Assembly (NCBI RefSeq): GCF_000166055.1
Contig: NC_014664.1
Coordinates: 3,069,501 to 3,133,500 of the forward strand
Length of the DNA: 64,000 nucleotides
Source of the DNA: Rhodomicrobium vannielii ATCC 17100
GTDB lineage: Bacteria; Pseudomonadota; Alphaproteobacteria; Rhizobiales; Rhodomicrobiaceae
Reading direction: 5' to 3'
Below, piece by piece: positions 24,535 to 32,181 of this stretch; position 1 is the first letter of the stretch; each line of letters starts with the position of its first letter. Under the pieces are notes generated by a model. That model was not told where the DNA came from, searched no databases, and was given only the letters and a program-made list of their open reading frames with translations. The translations under genes and the position numbers were made by a program.

Positions 24535-24885
24535 TTATAGACGATCAATAAGGGCGCGAAGCTGAATTTGCACGGTCTCGATGTCATGCAGCAGGCGGCG
24601 GACTTCGCCTGGCCCCGCTCCCACGCCGGCTCGCGATACAAGCCAGAGCTTCAAGAGACCGCCAAGCCGGCCCTGATCGGCATTCACCTGCAACAGCGCG
24701 AGGATCGCCTTTTGGTCGTGGACGGATGTGAGCCTGGCGCCGAGGGCTGCCGCGCGCAGATAGGCCGAGACCGAGAGGCCCGCGGCTTGTGCTCTTGTCT
24801 CGATCGCCACGCGCTCTTTGGGACTGACAAAAGTCTTCAGCGGACGCGTGCGGTCTCGCGGCTCGAACGGGATTTGATGCGCCAT
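24535..24885 (-). CDS. traJ: TraJ/MobC-like relaxosome accessory protein
   Basis: A 116-residue protein with a ribbon-helix-helix style N-terminal half (TRPLKTFVSPKERVAIETRA, then AGLSVSAYLRAAALG), typical of IncP TraJ and MobC oriT-binding proteins. The C-terminal half is helical (LLQVNADQGRLGGLLKLWLV). In RP4, TraJ binds next to nic and loads the TraI relaxase. The gene points away from a ~340-bp spacer that is followed by traK-traL-traM on the other strand, exactly the IncP layout traJ - oriT - traK. That context strengthens the call. No traI or traH follows; the giant helicase gene comes instead. Confidence 0.75.
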   Translation of the reverse strand: MAHQIPFEPRDRTRPLKTFVSPKERVAIETRAQAAGLSVSAYLRAAALGARLTSVHDQKAILALLQVNADQGRLGGLLKLWLVSRAGVGAGPGEVRRLLHDIETVQIQLRALIDRL

Positions 24886-25229
24886 GCTCGCATGTTAGTC
24901 CTCTGGCGGCGGTCTCGACAAGAGACCGCGCTTCCGTCGAGCGAAGCGAGTAAGGAACGGCGTGATGGGGGCATCGGCTTCGCCGATGTAGGCCCACATC
25001 ACACATCTTGCCATCCAAACCTTCCGTCCACCACTGACGATCTCTGTCGCTCCTTGGCGGTCTCTGTCCTTCTTTGACCGCCTCCGTCCATCTTTGGCGG
25101 TCTTTGTCCATCTGTGACGCAAAGGCCCGGCGAAGTTTGGCGATCTTCGGCGGACTTCGTCCATGTCTGACGATCTTCGTCCTTTTGCGACGTTTGAGTT
25201 TGAGGGTGGCGTGTGATAGTCTATAAACC
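24886..25229. other. oriT: Putative origin of transfer (oriT) between traJ and traK
   Basis: This 344-bp divergent spacer is in the position of the IncP oriT. It holds two perfect hairpins (GGTCTC-N5-GAGACC at ~24911-24927 and CATCGGC-TTC-GCCGATG at ~24972-24988), then the sequence ACATCTTGCC at ~25002, which resembles the IncP nic core YATCCTG/Y with one change, then an array of 20-bp repeats on the traK side. In RP4 the order traJ site, nic, TraK sites is the same. The nic assignment is inference. Confidence 0.6.
25021..25193 (+). repeat. 20-bp repeat array, likely TraK-binding sites
   Basis: Five direct repeats with an exact 20-bp period start at 25021, 25041, 25061, 25081 and 25101. After a 33-bp break two more start at 25154 and 25174. 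The approximate consensus is TCTTCGTCCATCTTTGACGG, with GTCC/GTCG at the same place in each. A 20-bp period places sites on the same face of the helix. IncP TraK wraps a repeat-containing intrinsically bent region next to nic, so TraK binding is the first guess; replication iterons are the alternative. Confidence 0.8.
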
Positions 25230-25589
25230 ATGATAGAGGATGAGAAGCGAGGAGAGAAGCCACGGGCAAAATGGGGCGACGGGCGCATCGCGTTCACCGC
25301 GCTGCTTCCGGAAATTGCCGGCGAGTTGACCCGCAAGGCGCCAATGTCGCGCATCTACGCGAAGCACAAGACCCGCTTAGGCGTCAGCTACCGGCAGTTC
25401 ATCCGCCTGGTCCGCGAATACCGCGACCAGGCCTCTGACGCTGCCCCGGTTGGGCTTCCAGGCCTTGGGGCTGCGAGCCCTTCGCCTCCTGCCCACGGCA
25501 GGCCTCGAACGCCCCTTTATGTCGGACCGCCCGAAGAGCGGACGTTTCACTTCGATCCCATGGACGCCTACAGGAAAAAATACGACTGA
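25230..25589 (+). CDS. traK: TraK-like conjugal transfer oriT-binding protein
   Basis: A 119-residue basic protein. The N-terminal part (RAKWGDGRIAFTALLPEIAG, then YAKHKTRLGVSYRQFIRLVR) reads like the TraK family of IncP-type elements: a W-G-x-G-R-I-A-F motif followed by a helix-turn-helix-like segment. TraK binds oriT and stimulates nicking. It starts directly after the 20-bp repeat array, its probable target, and traL follows 13 bp after its stop. The C terminus is proline-rich and probably disordered. Confidence 0.75.
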   Translation: MIEDEKRGEKPRAKWGDGRIAFTALLPEIAGELTRKAPMSRIYAKHKTRLGVSYRQFIRLVREYRDQASDAAPVGLPGLGAASPSPPAHGRPRTPLYVGPPEERTFHFDPMDAYRKKYD

Positions 25590-25602
25590 AGGAGATCTTC
25601 GC

Positions 25603-26358
25603 ATGGAGAACGGTTCGCAGTCACGGCGCGCGGTCAATCTGTTCTTGAACAGCAAGGGCGGCGTCGGCAAGTCCCATCACGCGGTGCTACTGGTGCAAGC
25701 CTATCAGGCCGCGGGCCTGCCCGTGATCGCCATCGACGCCGATGCCACCTCGGCGTCGTTTTCAAGCTTTCACGCGCTTGGCGTTAAGCGTGTCCAGCTC
25801 ATGGAGGGCGATGCCATCAACCCTCGCGTTTTCGATGACATCACCGAGGAGTTTCTCACGACCGACGCGAATTTCGTCATCGACACCGGCGCATCAGCCT
25901 TCGTTGAGCTGAACCGCTATCTCCTGAAGAACAAGGTCCCCGAGCACGTCCGCTCCGCCGACAAGAGGCTCGTCGCCCACATTATCTTGACCGGCGGCTC
26001 GACCTTCCGCGAAACGAGCGCCAATCTCGAAGCCATTGCCGCCCAGACGCCACCTTCTGTCGAGATTGTCGTGTGGATCAACGATCATTTCGGCCCCGTG
26101 GTGCCTGTCGGCCGCAGGTTCGAAGACCTCCAAATCTATAGAAATTCCGCCGGGCGCATCTCGGCCATCGTGCATCTTGCCGATCACACCTTCAGCGAAA
26201 AGGACACCTTCGGCGTCGACGTCAAAAAGATGATGTCGGCCGGCTTGTCGTTTGCCGAAGTACGGGAGTCGCAAGACTTCACCATCATGGCGAAGGCCCG
26301 CCTGCAGCTCGTCGAACGGGAAGTGAATGGACAGCTTTCCTCCATCATCGCCCTCTGA
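25603..26358 (+). CDS. traL: TraL-like ParA-family ATPase
   Basis: A 251-residue ParA/MinD-fold protein with the deviant Walker A KGGVGKS near residue 24 (NLFLNSKGGVGKSHHAVLL) and a DxD segment (VIAIDADATSASF). It is the size and position of IncP TraL, the ATPase of the tra1 operon, whose exact job in transfer is unclear. I chose the ATG at 25603 because GAAGGAG lies 8-9 nt upstream; the longer frame starting at 25450 would overlap most of traK. It is flanked by traK and traM on the same strand, so this is one operon. Confidence 0.8.
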   Translation: MENGSQSRRAVNLFLNSKGGVGKSHHAVLLVQAYQAAGLPVIAIDADATSASFSSFHALGVKRVQLMEGDAINPRVFDDITEEFLTTDANFVIDTGASAFVELNRYLLKNKVPEHVRSADKRLVAHIILTGGSTFRETSANLEAIAAQTPPSVEIVVWINDHFGPVVPVGRRFEDLQIYRNSAGRISAIVHLADHTFSEKDTFGVDVKKMMSAGLSFAEVRESQDFTIMAKARLQLVEREVNGQLSSIIAL

Positions 26359-26842
26359 GCCGGACCCGGAGGCGGAAATCCATCGGCTCATCGGCGAGGT
26401 CGCCAAGCGCCACAGGATCATCTTGGCGCCAGGCGACCCGTTGTTTGTGGTGCTCACGCTTCTTGAGCTTGTCACCGATCGCTATCTGGAGAAGGCCGAT
26501 GCGATCCTCAAGGCTGAGCGCGACACCTCTCTCGATGCGATGGAGCGCGCGGCGGCTTCGGCAAAAACAACCGGCGAAGGCCTCATCACGGCCGCCGCCG
26601 ACTACGTGGCCAAAACCGTTCGGTCTTCCACGGTTGAGTTGACGGACGCCTTGTCGGGCACCGCCGCCGCCGAGCGCGCCAAGATCGAACTCACAGCCAG
26701 GGATGCGAGACGCATGACCTGGCTCGGGTCGATCGTTCTCGCCATCCTGTTCTCGATCTTGACCGGCATCGCGATCGGCATCTGGCTGGCGCCGGAAGCT
26801 AACGGCCGGTTTCTTCACTGCCCGATCTCATCGGCGGCATAG
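26327..26842 (+). CDS. traM: TraM-like conjugal transfer membrane protein
   Basis: A 171-residue protein overlapping traL by 32 bp. It has a helical N-terminal half (EIHRLIGEVAKRHRIILAPG, DPLFVVLTLLELVTDRYLEK), a middle rich in Ala and Glu and one C-terminal membrane helix (LGSIVLAILFSILTGIAIGI). This matches IncP-type TraM in size, membrane anchor and position. Its function in conjugation is poorly known. It is the last gene of the traKLM operon; the integrase starts 42 bp further on. Confidence 0.7.
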   Translation: MDSFPPSSPSEPDPEAEIHRLIGEVAKRHRIILAPGDPLFVVLTLLELVTDRYLEKADAILKAERDTSLDAMERAAASAKTTGEGLITAAADYVAKTVRSSTVELTDALSGTAAAERAKIELTARDARRMTWLGSIVLAILFSILTGIAIGIWLAPEANGRFLHCPISSAA

Positions 26843-26884
26843 GCATGGCACTCTCAAGTCTCGCACCCAAAATGGAGAGAGACC

Positions 26885-27538
26885 ATGAGTACAGGTCAAA
26901 GCGTCAACGCGAGTGGCGCATCGCGCCGCCCCTGGAACAAGGGCAAGCTTGTCGGACCAAAGCCGCCCCTGCAGCCAAAACACGTCTGGGCCATCCGAAC
27001 CCGACTTCAACTCCAACGCCGAACCCGCGACTTGGCGCTATTCAATCTCGCGATCGATAGCAAGCTTCGAGGCTGCGATGTGGTTGCCCTCAAGGTGGAG
27101 GATGTCGCACCGCACGGATACGCCGTCGAGCGAGCGACTGTCCGGCAACGAAAAACAGGGCGTCCCGTACGCTTCGAGATCACCGAGCAGACGCGACAGT
27201 CAGTCGATGAGTATCTGCGCGTGACGCAAAGGAAGCCTGGCTACTTCCTGTTCGGCGGCCGGCGCGGCGAAGAAAGGAGCCTCACCACGAGACAATATGC
27301 GCGTCTTGTCTCGACCTGGGTCGCCATGGTTGGGCTTGTCGCCATGGTTGGGCTTGACGCCAGCCTCTTCGGCACGCATTCCCTGCGACGGACCAAAGCC
27401 ACACTGATCTACCGGAAGACCGGCAACCTGCGCGCCGTGCAGCTTCTCCTCGGTCATACAAAGATCGAAAGCACGGTCCGGTATCTTGGCGTCGAGGTTG
27501 ATGACGCGCTTGCGATCTCCGAGCAGGTCGACATTTAA
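26885..27538 (+). CDS. Small tyrosine recombinase/integrase
   Basis: A 217-residue tyrosine recombinase catalytic domain. It has an Arg early in the domain (NLAIDSKLRGCDVVALKVED, the R-I site), the C-terminal HSLRRTKAT box (H-x-x-R), LLGHTKIESTVRYLG containing the second His and the catalytic Tyr, and no N-terminal core-binding arm. An exact 18-bp tandem duplication (27320-27337 and 27338-27355) inserts an extra V-A-M-V-G-L before the HSLRR box. Integrases of this small type are common near plasmid- and island-borne genes. It could resolve dimers or integrate the element. The duplication may weaken it. Confidence 0.85.
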   Translation: MSTGQSVNASGASRRPWNKGKLVGPKPPLQPKHVWAIRTRLQLQRRTRDLALFNLAIDSKLRGCDVVALKVEDVAPHGYAVERATVRQRKTGRPVRFEITEQTRQSVDEYLRVTQRKPGYFLFGGRRGEERSLTTRQYARLVSTWVAMVGLVAMVGLDASLFGTHSLRRTKATLIYRKTGNLRAVQLLLGHTKIESTVRYLGVEVDDALAISEQVDI

Positions 27539-27547
27539 ATGGTGGCG

Positions 27548-27567
27548 GGCGGAGCCGACGCTCCGCC
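27548..27567 (+). terminator. Hairpin after the integrase gene
   Basis: An 8-bp perfect stem (GGCGGAGC / GCTCCGCC) with a CGAC loop lies 10 bp after the integrase stop. Only two T follow, so termination strength is doubtful. Confidence 0.4.
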
Positions 27568-27715
27568 TTGCAAAGGAGTCTTCAGGGTCGAATCCGGAAA
27601 TACTCGAAATGAGCATATGTGGGCAGCTTTGGCTTTGAATGCGGCCTCCGTGCCCCCGCAAGCAAAATAGATTATAGTCGAGGCCTTGCTGCTAGGAGAG
27701 ATGTTCCGATTCGTC

Positions 27716-28204
27716 TTAGCGCAATTGGCTCTCGATCATGCGAAGCTGGTAACGCCACCAATATACGGCCTCTCGAAAGAGCTGCGTCGCGTCAAACCCA
27801 GTATTTCCATAGGCCAAAACTCTGCCGTCTTCTGTTGCTGGCAATTGCGCACCGAACGAAAATGTTTTCAAAATGTTGTTGCGTTCTCTTTCGATGAAAT
27901 CGAAGAAAATCCAGTTTCCGTCCTTGTCGGCATTCCAGGAAAGCCACGCAGCATCGATTACGCGTTTATGGCGCGCAGACAAAGCAGCATCCACCTTATG
28001 TAGAACGTGACCGGTCGTTCGCAGCATCGCAACACCAGCGATCCAGTTTGTACGCCATTCCGGATGCTCGTCATCAATATCTGAATTCTGGATTTCGAAA
28101 AGCGCTGATCTCGTCTCTTCCCAGGGTTCCCACGCCCTAAGCGTTGATATCCCGGGTCCAGACGTGAATACATCACCGGTAATCCAACTGTTTAGCTCTG
28201 TCAT
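27716..28204 (-). CDS. Unrecognised 162-aa protein
   Basis: A 162-residue protein with believable composition, rich in Trp (WEPWEETRSALFEI; HPEWRTNWIAGVAMLR; AVYWWRYQLRMIE). The middle contains ARHKRVIDAAWLSWNADKDG and FFDFIERERNNILKTF, where the R-x-x-I...E-R-N-N-I pattern suggests a helical bundle. I recognise no family with certainty. It lies in a stretch of lower GC than the rest of the window, shared with the divergent neighbour at 28356, which suggests acquired DNA. It has no operon partner on its strand. Confidence 0.7.
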   Translation of the reverse strand: MTELNSWITGDVFTSGPGISTLRAWEPWEETRSALFEIQNSDIDDEHPEWRTNWIAGVAMLRTTGHVLHKVDAALSARHKRVIDAAWLSWNADKDGNWIFFDFIERERNNILKTFSFGAQLPATEDGRVLAYGNTGFDATQLFREAVYWWRYQLRMIESQLR

Positions 28205-28355
28205 GCTGCGCTGCCTCGGTTGGCGCTTGATGACCGGTAGGCCTAGACATCAAGACAAGATTCTCTCCAAGAGAAAAGTCAAGGTGGTTGCCGACTTGAC
28301 AAAACTGATTGCTATCCGAAATAGCTTAACCGATACATTTTATAGGACGCTCACG

Positions 28356-28901
28356 GTGGATTACGGACAAGGCCTGATCGGGATTTTGGGCGCGGTAATT
28401 GGTGGAGGAATTAGTTTGATTTCGGCTCGTCAAGTCGAGAGGTTCCGACAGCGGGACGAGTCAAAAAGATTATTAGTTGCATTGTTTGGCGAATTACTCA
28501 ATCTTGAGCGCCATTGCGATAGAGTTATCCGTCATATACCAAATAACATCGACAGCCGGAAAAAGGTCGTCGACGTGCGCATGTGGAAACATCCGCCTCT
28601 CGGCACCCTGCGTGATGACCTTGCACAATATGGGTTCCTGACAAATGAAGACATTCGTGATGTCATAATGCTTTCGGTCGCAGCCAGAAATGATGATATC
28701 TGGGTTGATGCGATACTTGAGAGTATAAATTTATCGAAAGAGGAAGATATCCAGGTCGGCCTTCAGGCTCTTAGGCAGAGATTGACAAAAACGCAACAAA
28801 ATTCTCGCATACTCATTAAGTCTATAGCTTCAAGAAATCCAAAATTGTCCGTTCTTATTCAATTTCATATCTATGACGGTGATCAGTCACCTAGGATTTG
28901 A
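28356..28901 (+). CDS. Unrecognised protein with N-terminal membrane helix
   Basis: A 181-residue protein starting at GTG, with AGGA 8-9 nt upstream. A longer frame back to 28164 lacks protein character and would overlap the divergent gene. One membrane helix lies near the N terminus (GLIGILGAVIGGGISLISAR), followed by a charged, helical cytoplasmic region (RQVERFRQRDESKRLLVALF, GELLNLERHCDRVI). The base composition is clearly more AT-rich than the core genome, as in the neighbour at 27716. Small membrane-anchored helical proteins like this are frequent orphans in genomic islands. The function is unknown. Confidence 0.65.
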   Translation: MDYGQGLIGILGAVIGGGISLISARQVERFRQRDESKRLLVALFGELLNLERHCDRVIRHIPNNIDSRKKVVDVRMWKHPPLGTLRDDLAQYGFLTNEDIRDVIMLSVAARNDDIWVDAILESINLSKEEDIQVGLQALRQRLTKTQQNSRILIKSIASRNPKLSVLIQFHIYDGDQSPRI

Positions 28902-28942
28902 TGGGCTACTTTTCACGCAATGGATTCGTTACTTTTTCTTTC

Positions 28943-29149
28943 CTAATCGAGGTTAAGTAAACATTTCTCACGCGCGCTGTCTGCAAATCGGAATGGCCGC
29001 TCATCCTCCAGCAGCAGGCGCTCTCCGAAATCTGCCCGAAGCCTGCAATCGGCCTCTTTCGACCTTTGCCCCGAGATCCGTGAGCGCCGCTTTTGATCTC
29101 CCATGGTCAAGGGCGGGATTATTTCAGGAGCCCGCTTGTCGCTCGGCAC
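28943..29149 (-). CDS. Doubtful 68-aa ORF, in frame with the upstream small gene
   Basis: A GTG-started 68-codon frame (PSDKRAPEIIPPLTMGDQKR...). It is in the same frame as the 70-aa gene at 29237-29449: past the TAG of that gene the frame stays open for 29 codons and then into this ORF. It may be the 3' part of a gene broken by a nonsense mutation, or noise. No family is recognised. The rest of 28902-29236 shows nothing else. Confidence 0.25.
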   Translation of the reverse strand: MPSDKRAPEIIPPLTMGDQKRRSRISGQRSKEADCRLRADFGERLLLEDERPFRFADSAREKCLLNLD

Positions 29150-29236
29150 GTTGAGAATCGCAGGCTTTGAAGACCGCGCCGGAGCAACAATCCCGCTTTC
29201 ATGATTGTCGGCGAGCGGGCGCTGAGCGCTGCGTTG

Positions 29237-29449
29237 CTATCGCGATGCCTCTGAGATTTCCGTCCGCCGCGCAAGCCATTCATTGACAGCAAGCTCGATG
29301 ACCCCCTGCACATCCGTGCCTCTTGCCACTGCTGCGTCCCTCAAACGCGCGGCGGTCTCGCGCGGCATCGAAAATGTCATATTCGTATTCGTGTTTTCGA
29401 GCCTGCCTTGGGGCTTCGTCAGAAAATGGCTCAGATTTCGCTTTCTCAC
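29237..29449 (-). CDS. Small RHH-like hypothetical protein
   Basis: A 70-residue protein with the segment NMTFSMPRETAARLRDAAVA, then RGTDVQGVIELAVNEWL. A short beta strand with alternating residues followed by two helices is the ribbon-helix-helix pattern of antitoxin-like DNA-binding proteins. No toxin gene is obvious beside it, apart from the ParDE pair 1 kb away. It may be the antitoxin of a lost pair, or the intact first part of a longer gene interrupted by its TAG. Confidence 0.45.
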   Translation of the reverse strand: MRKRNLSHFLTKPQGRLENTNTNMTFSMPRETAARLRDAAVARGTDVQGVIELAVNEWLARRTEISEASR

Positions 29450-29526
29450 ATGATCCCCTTTGCGGCACTATCCTGCGCCGCGCCGCCATTTTTTTCATTG
29501 GACGCTGCGCGCACTCGCGGCGCAAG

Positions 29527-30054
29527 CTACGCGGCCTCATAAACCCTGCTGAGAGAAACGTAGCGCTCGGCATTGAGCCTGATCTCCTGGCGCTCGCCCT
29601 CGGTGAGCGGGCGGGCAATCCGGGCCGGTGCGCCGATAAGAAGGACATTCGCAGGATACTCCACACCGGGGAGAACGAGCGCGGCGGCGCCGACAAGCGT
29701 GTCTTCCGCGAGCCGCACGCCGTCGAGCAGTCGCGCGCCAAGTCCTATGAGGCAATGATTTGCGATTGTGCATCCGTGAAGGATGGTTCCGTGACCGATG
29801 GAAACCCCATCGCCGATGCTGACGGGATGGCCCACCCTGCAATGGATGATTGCGCCATCCTGAATATTTGTCCGCCGGCCGATCCGGATGGCGTTGGCGT
29901 CACCTCTTACGACGGCATAATGCCAGACGCTGGCACCTTCCGCGATGTGCACGTCTCCCAAAATCTTCGCGGTGTCGGCAATGAAAACATCGCTGTGGAT
30001 TTGCGGCGCCGGAAGCCCCGCACCAAGGGGCGCGCTAGACCGGAGGTAGGGCAT
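29527..30054 (-). CDS. Gamma carbonic anhydrase-family protein (YrdA/PaaY-like)
   Basis: A 175-residue left-handed beta-helix protein built of hexapeptide repeats (ILGDVHIAEGASVWHYAVVR, IGRRTNIQDGAIIHC). Three His side chains suitable for metal binding lie in IIHCRVGHPVSIG and GHGTILHG, the gamma carbonic anhydrase arrangement. Homologs interconvert CO2 and bicarbonate or act as metal-dependent hydrolases. I start at the internal ATG (M-P-Y-L-R-S-S), because the 26 extra codons upstream are Arg/Ser-rich and not family-like. It stands alone on the minus strand among island remnants and is probably a chromosomal gene. Confidence 0.85.
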   Translation of the reverse strand: MPYLRSSAPLGAGLPAPQIHSDVFIADTAKILGDVHIAEGASVWHYAVVRGDANAIRIGRRTNIQDGAIIHCRVGHPVSIGDGVSIGHGTILHGCTIANHCLIGLGARLLDGVRLAEDTLVGAAALVLPGVEYPANVLLIGAPARIARPLTEGERQEIRLNAERYVSLSRVYEAA

Positions 30055-30234
30055 TGAAACTGGCCGGATGGATCGATTTACCATTGGCTCGGACCGGTTG
30101 GAGGAATTTGAGCGAGGGCCGTAGCGCCGCACTCATGATTGTCTATGCACTATCATACGATGGATCAAGAGCCTTCTCCACAATCGGCCTTGCTTTTCCA
30201 GAGATTGAATCCTTTCGCTGGCGGCGGGAAGATC

Positions 30235-30505
30235 TCATACGGCACGCCGACAGCGTCGGCGGAGGGATTGGGCGTCATCGACGGCGAGGATCGTTTCCCC
30301 ATGTTCGTCTCTTGTTGCGATCCGTATTCCATTGCCGCAGAGCTTTGATTTCGCTGTTCGTGCCTTGCGAGAACGTAATGTTGCCATGCGCGAAACTGTT
30401 GCGCACCAGGCGGACGAGATCGCCCAGTGAAGCCAGGTCCTTATCGGTCGCGCATTTCTTTGTAATGGCGGGCCTACCGCGCTTTGTGGCTTCGGCGAGC
30501 GCCAT
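30235..30505 (-). pseudogene. Fragment of a HEPN-domain protein, frameshifted
   Basis: The 76-residue frame contains DLASLGDLVRLVRNSFAHGN and FSQGTNSEIKALRQWNTD. The RNSFAH sequence is an R-x4-H HEPN ribonuclease-type motif, and the surroundings resemble the pEK499-p136-type HEPN family. A one-base shift near 30300 moves the expected end (GETILAVDDAQSL) to another frame, after which the match stops. It is therefore a short decayed gene, just downstream of parE. Confidence 0.5.
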
Positions 30506-30523
30506 CTATTCGGCGCTCCCCAG

Positions 30524-30892
30524 TTACCTCTTTGGTTCTTCAATCTCTTGGCCGACATGCCGGCTTGGCTCCATACGGTCATGCAACACGCGGACGATCT
30601 CAACGAGGCCGGGTTCGACCGCGCGATAGAAAATCACATGCACCGGATCGCCGACCGGCGCCCCGCGGGTTTCGGTTCGGCTGTGGCGAATGTGGAAGCT
30701 GCGAATTCCGGCAAGCAGCTCGTCTCGATTGGCTGTCGAAACGCCGTCGGGTTCGGTGGCGACGCGCCGCAACGCGGCAGTGAGCAGCGCGCGATAACGG
30801 ATGCGGGCCTGTCGACCGTGGCGCTCCTCGCTGGTCCTAAGGATCGAAGCGATGTCGGCCTTAGCCGGTTCGGAAAGCCGATAGCGCGCCAT
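30524..30892 (-). CDS. parE: ParE/RelE-family toxin
   Basis: A 122-residue toxin with the N-terminal YRLSEPAKADIASILRTSEE helix typical of ParE, then IRSFHIRHSR and VHVIFYRAVEPGLVEIVRVL, HDRM, the usual C-terminal strand pattern. ParE proteins poison DNA gyrase and are held by ParD. It starts 6 bp after parD on the same strand, the standard antitoxin-first order. The tail is ~20 residues longer than average. Such pairs stabilise islands and plasmids. Confidence 0.9.
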   Translation of the reverse strand: MARYRLSEPAKADIASILRTSEERHGRQARIRYRALLTAALRRVATEPDGVSTANRDELLAGIRSFHIRHSRTETRGAPVGDPVHVIFYRAVEPGLVEIVRVLHDRMEPSRHVGQEIEEPKR

Positions 30893-30898
30893 GCGGGA

Positions 30899-31171
30899 TC
30901 AACGGGACGTCGACGCGGCAAGGTCATCGAGATAGGCGTCGAGGTCTGCGTCGTCGACCTCATCGTACTCGCCGCGTTCGAGGGCCGCGACGCCTGCCTG
31001 AATGCTTAGTCGAAGCTTGTCGAGCTTAAGAGATTCCAGCGCCCGGCGCTGCTGCAACGCGCGAATGGCGTCACGCATCGCTTCGCTGGCGTTCCGGTAT
31101 TCGCCCTTTTCTAGAACCTCGTCAATGAAGGCGTCTTGTTCCGGTGTAAGGCTGACGTTGCGGGTAGGCAT
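30899..31171 (-). CDS. parD: ParD-family antitoxin
   Basis: A 90-residue CopG/ParD antitoxin. The ribbon-helix-helix N terminus (RNVSLTPEQDAFIDEVLEKG, EYRNASEAMRDAIRALQQR) is followed by an acidic C-terminal toxin-binding tail (GEYDEVDDADLDAYLDDLAA). The ATG is preceded by AGGAG at 8-9 nt. As in other ParDE pairs, the protein probably represses its own promoter, which would lie just upstream at 31172-31230. Confidence 0.92.
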   Translation of the reverse strand: MPTRNVSLTPEQDAFIDEVLEKGEYRNASEAMRDAIRALQQRRALESLKLDKLRLSIQAGVAALERGEYDEVDDADLDAYLDDLAASTSR

Positions 31172-31235
31172 CGCCGTGTCTCCTGTTTCCGTCGAAAGAT
31201 ACCCGCTTTGGCAACTGTTGCCAACATTTCACACC

Positions 31236-31446
31236 ATTGCTTCGGCTTTATCCGGACGGAAGCATTGCCGAGAAGTCGCGCGACGCGCGCACCATGGTGC
31301 GTCGCCGACATCGGGAGGATGCGAAGGTCGTCACGCGGGCCGCGCTGACAGTCGAGCGCTAGCGCCAGCCCGAGATCGGCATCGAGCGAGCGCTCGTGAA
31401 TTCGTCGAACAGCACCGCGCCGACGACCCGCGGTACAGGGAGCCAA
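31236..31446 (-). pseudogene. Fragment of ATP-dependent helicase HrpB
   Basis: A ~70-codon remnant matching the DEAH-box part of HrpB as I know it: GAVLFDEF in one frame joins HERSLDADLGLALALDCQ and DDLRILPMSAT, ARVARLLGNA in another. One base is missing after GAATTC, between the expected FDEF and HERS, which splits motif II. Nothing else of the ~800-residue helicase is visible, so this is a scar of deletion or recombination. Confidence 0.6.
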
Positions 31447-31449
31447 TTC

Positions 31450-32181
31450 AGCCCGTGGACGTAAGCGGCAGCCTGTCTGTTACACCTAATGCTGCACAAA
31501 ATGCTACGGAGTATTTTAGTAAGCCATTGTCAATAAATGGATAATGCTTACAGCGAGTCGCATATGGCTTCCTCCGTCTCCGCCATCCACCCAGTAATTC
31601 ATCGGCTTTTCGCATGTTCCGCGTTCTACTGATTTTTCTGCACGATTTCCGCAAACCGGAGGCGATGGAGCAGCGCAATGCCGCCCGATGCGAGCGGATC
31701 AAAATCGCGCGAAGCTTCAGCTCGAAACCGCCGACAAAGACCCGTATCGAGCAGCGACGGAGAGAATTCGACCGGGTTCGATGGTGCCGGCGCGCGGTCG
31801 TCCGTTCAGGTCATAGCTGTTCAAAACGATGCTATTCGGTGACGGCCTCATGCACGCCACCCATGGTTCGGCCGCGTCGGTCGATGCCCTTGCGCACCTG
31901 CCGCCACGTGCCGAGAACCGCTGAAATAGGCGAGCTGCCCGACTTCAGCGGCGACATTCTGAGCTGCCGATGCAGCTTCGGCCGTGTGGGGAAAGCAGCG
32001 ACCGTGGCTTCAATCTGGTTGTCATAAGCCCCATCGCTTTCGGGTCGTTTTGGTTAGTGTGACAGCGCCCGCGACACGCGGTTGTGGGGATCGATCTCTG
32101 GCGCGACGCGCTCCTGCGCCTGCCTGTGGATCGCTAGGGTTGCTTCGTCAGCGGGTGATGATGCGAACTTCGTTCGTATTG
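31450..32181. other. Non-coding stretch between the HrpB scar and the MFS gene
   Basis: About 730 bp without a convincing gene. Frames at 31448-31702 (minus) and 31614-32027 (plus) have no family-like content or ribosome binding sites. It is probably decayed DNA at the edge of the island. I see no tRNA, which would have suggested an attachment site. Confidence 0.5.

Noticed and set aside
25021-25193. CRISPR array
   Set aside because: The repeats are 20 bp, contiguous and imperfect with no unique spacers, and they lie in an oriT-like spacer without cas genes.
26885-27538. tRNA attachment site beside the integrase
   Set aside because: No tRNA gene or tRNA 3'-end-like repeat was recognised near the integrase or at the island border.
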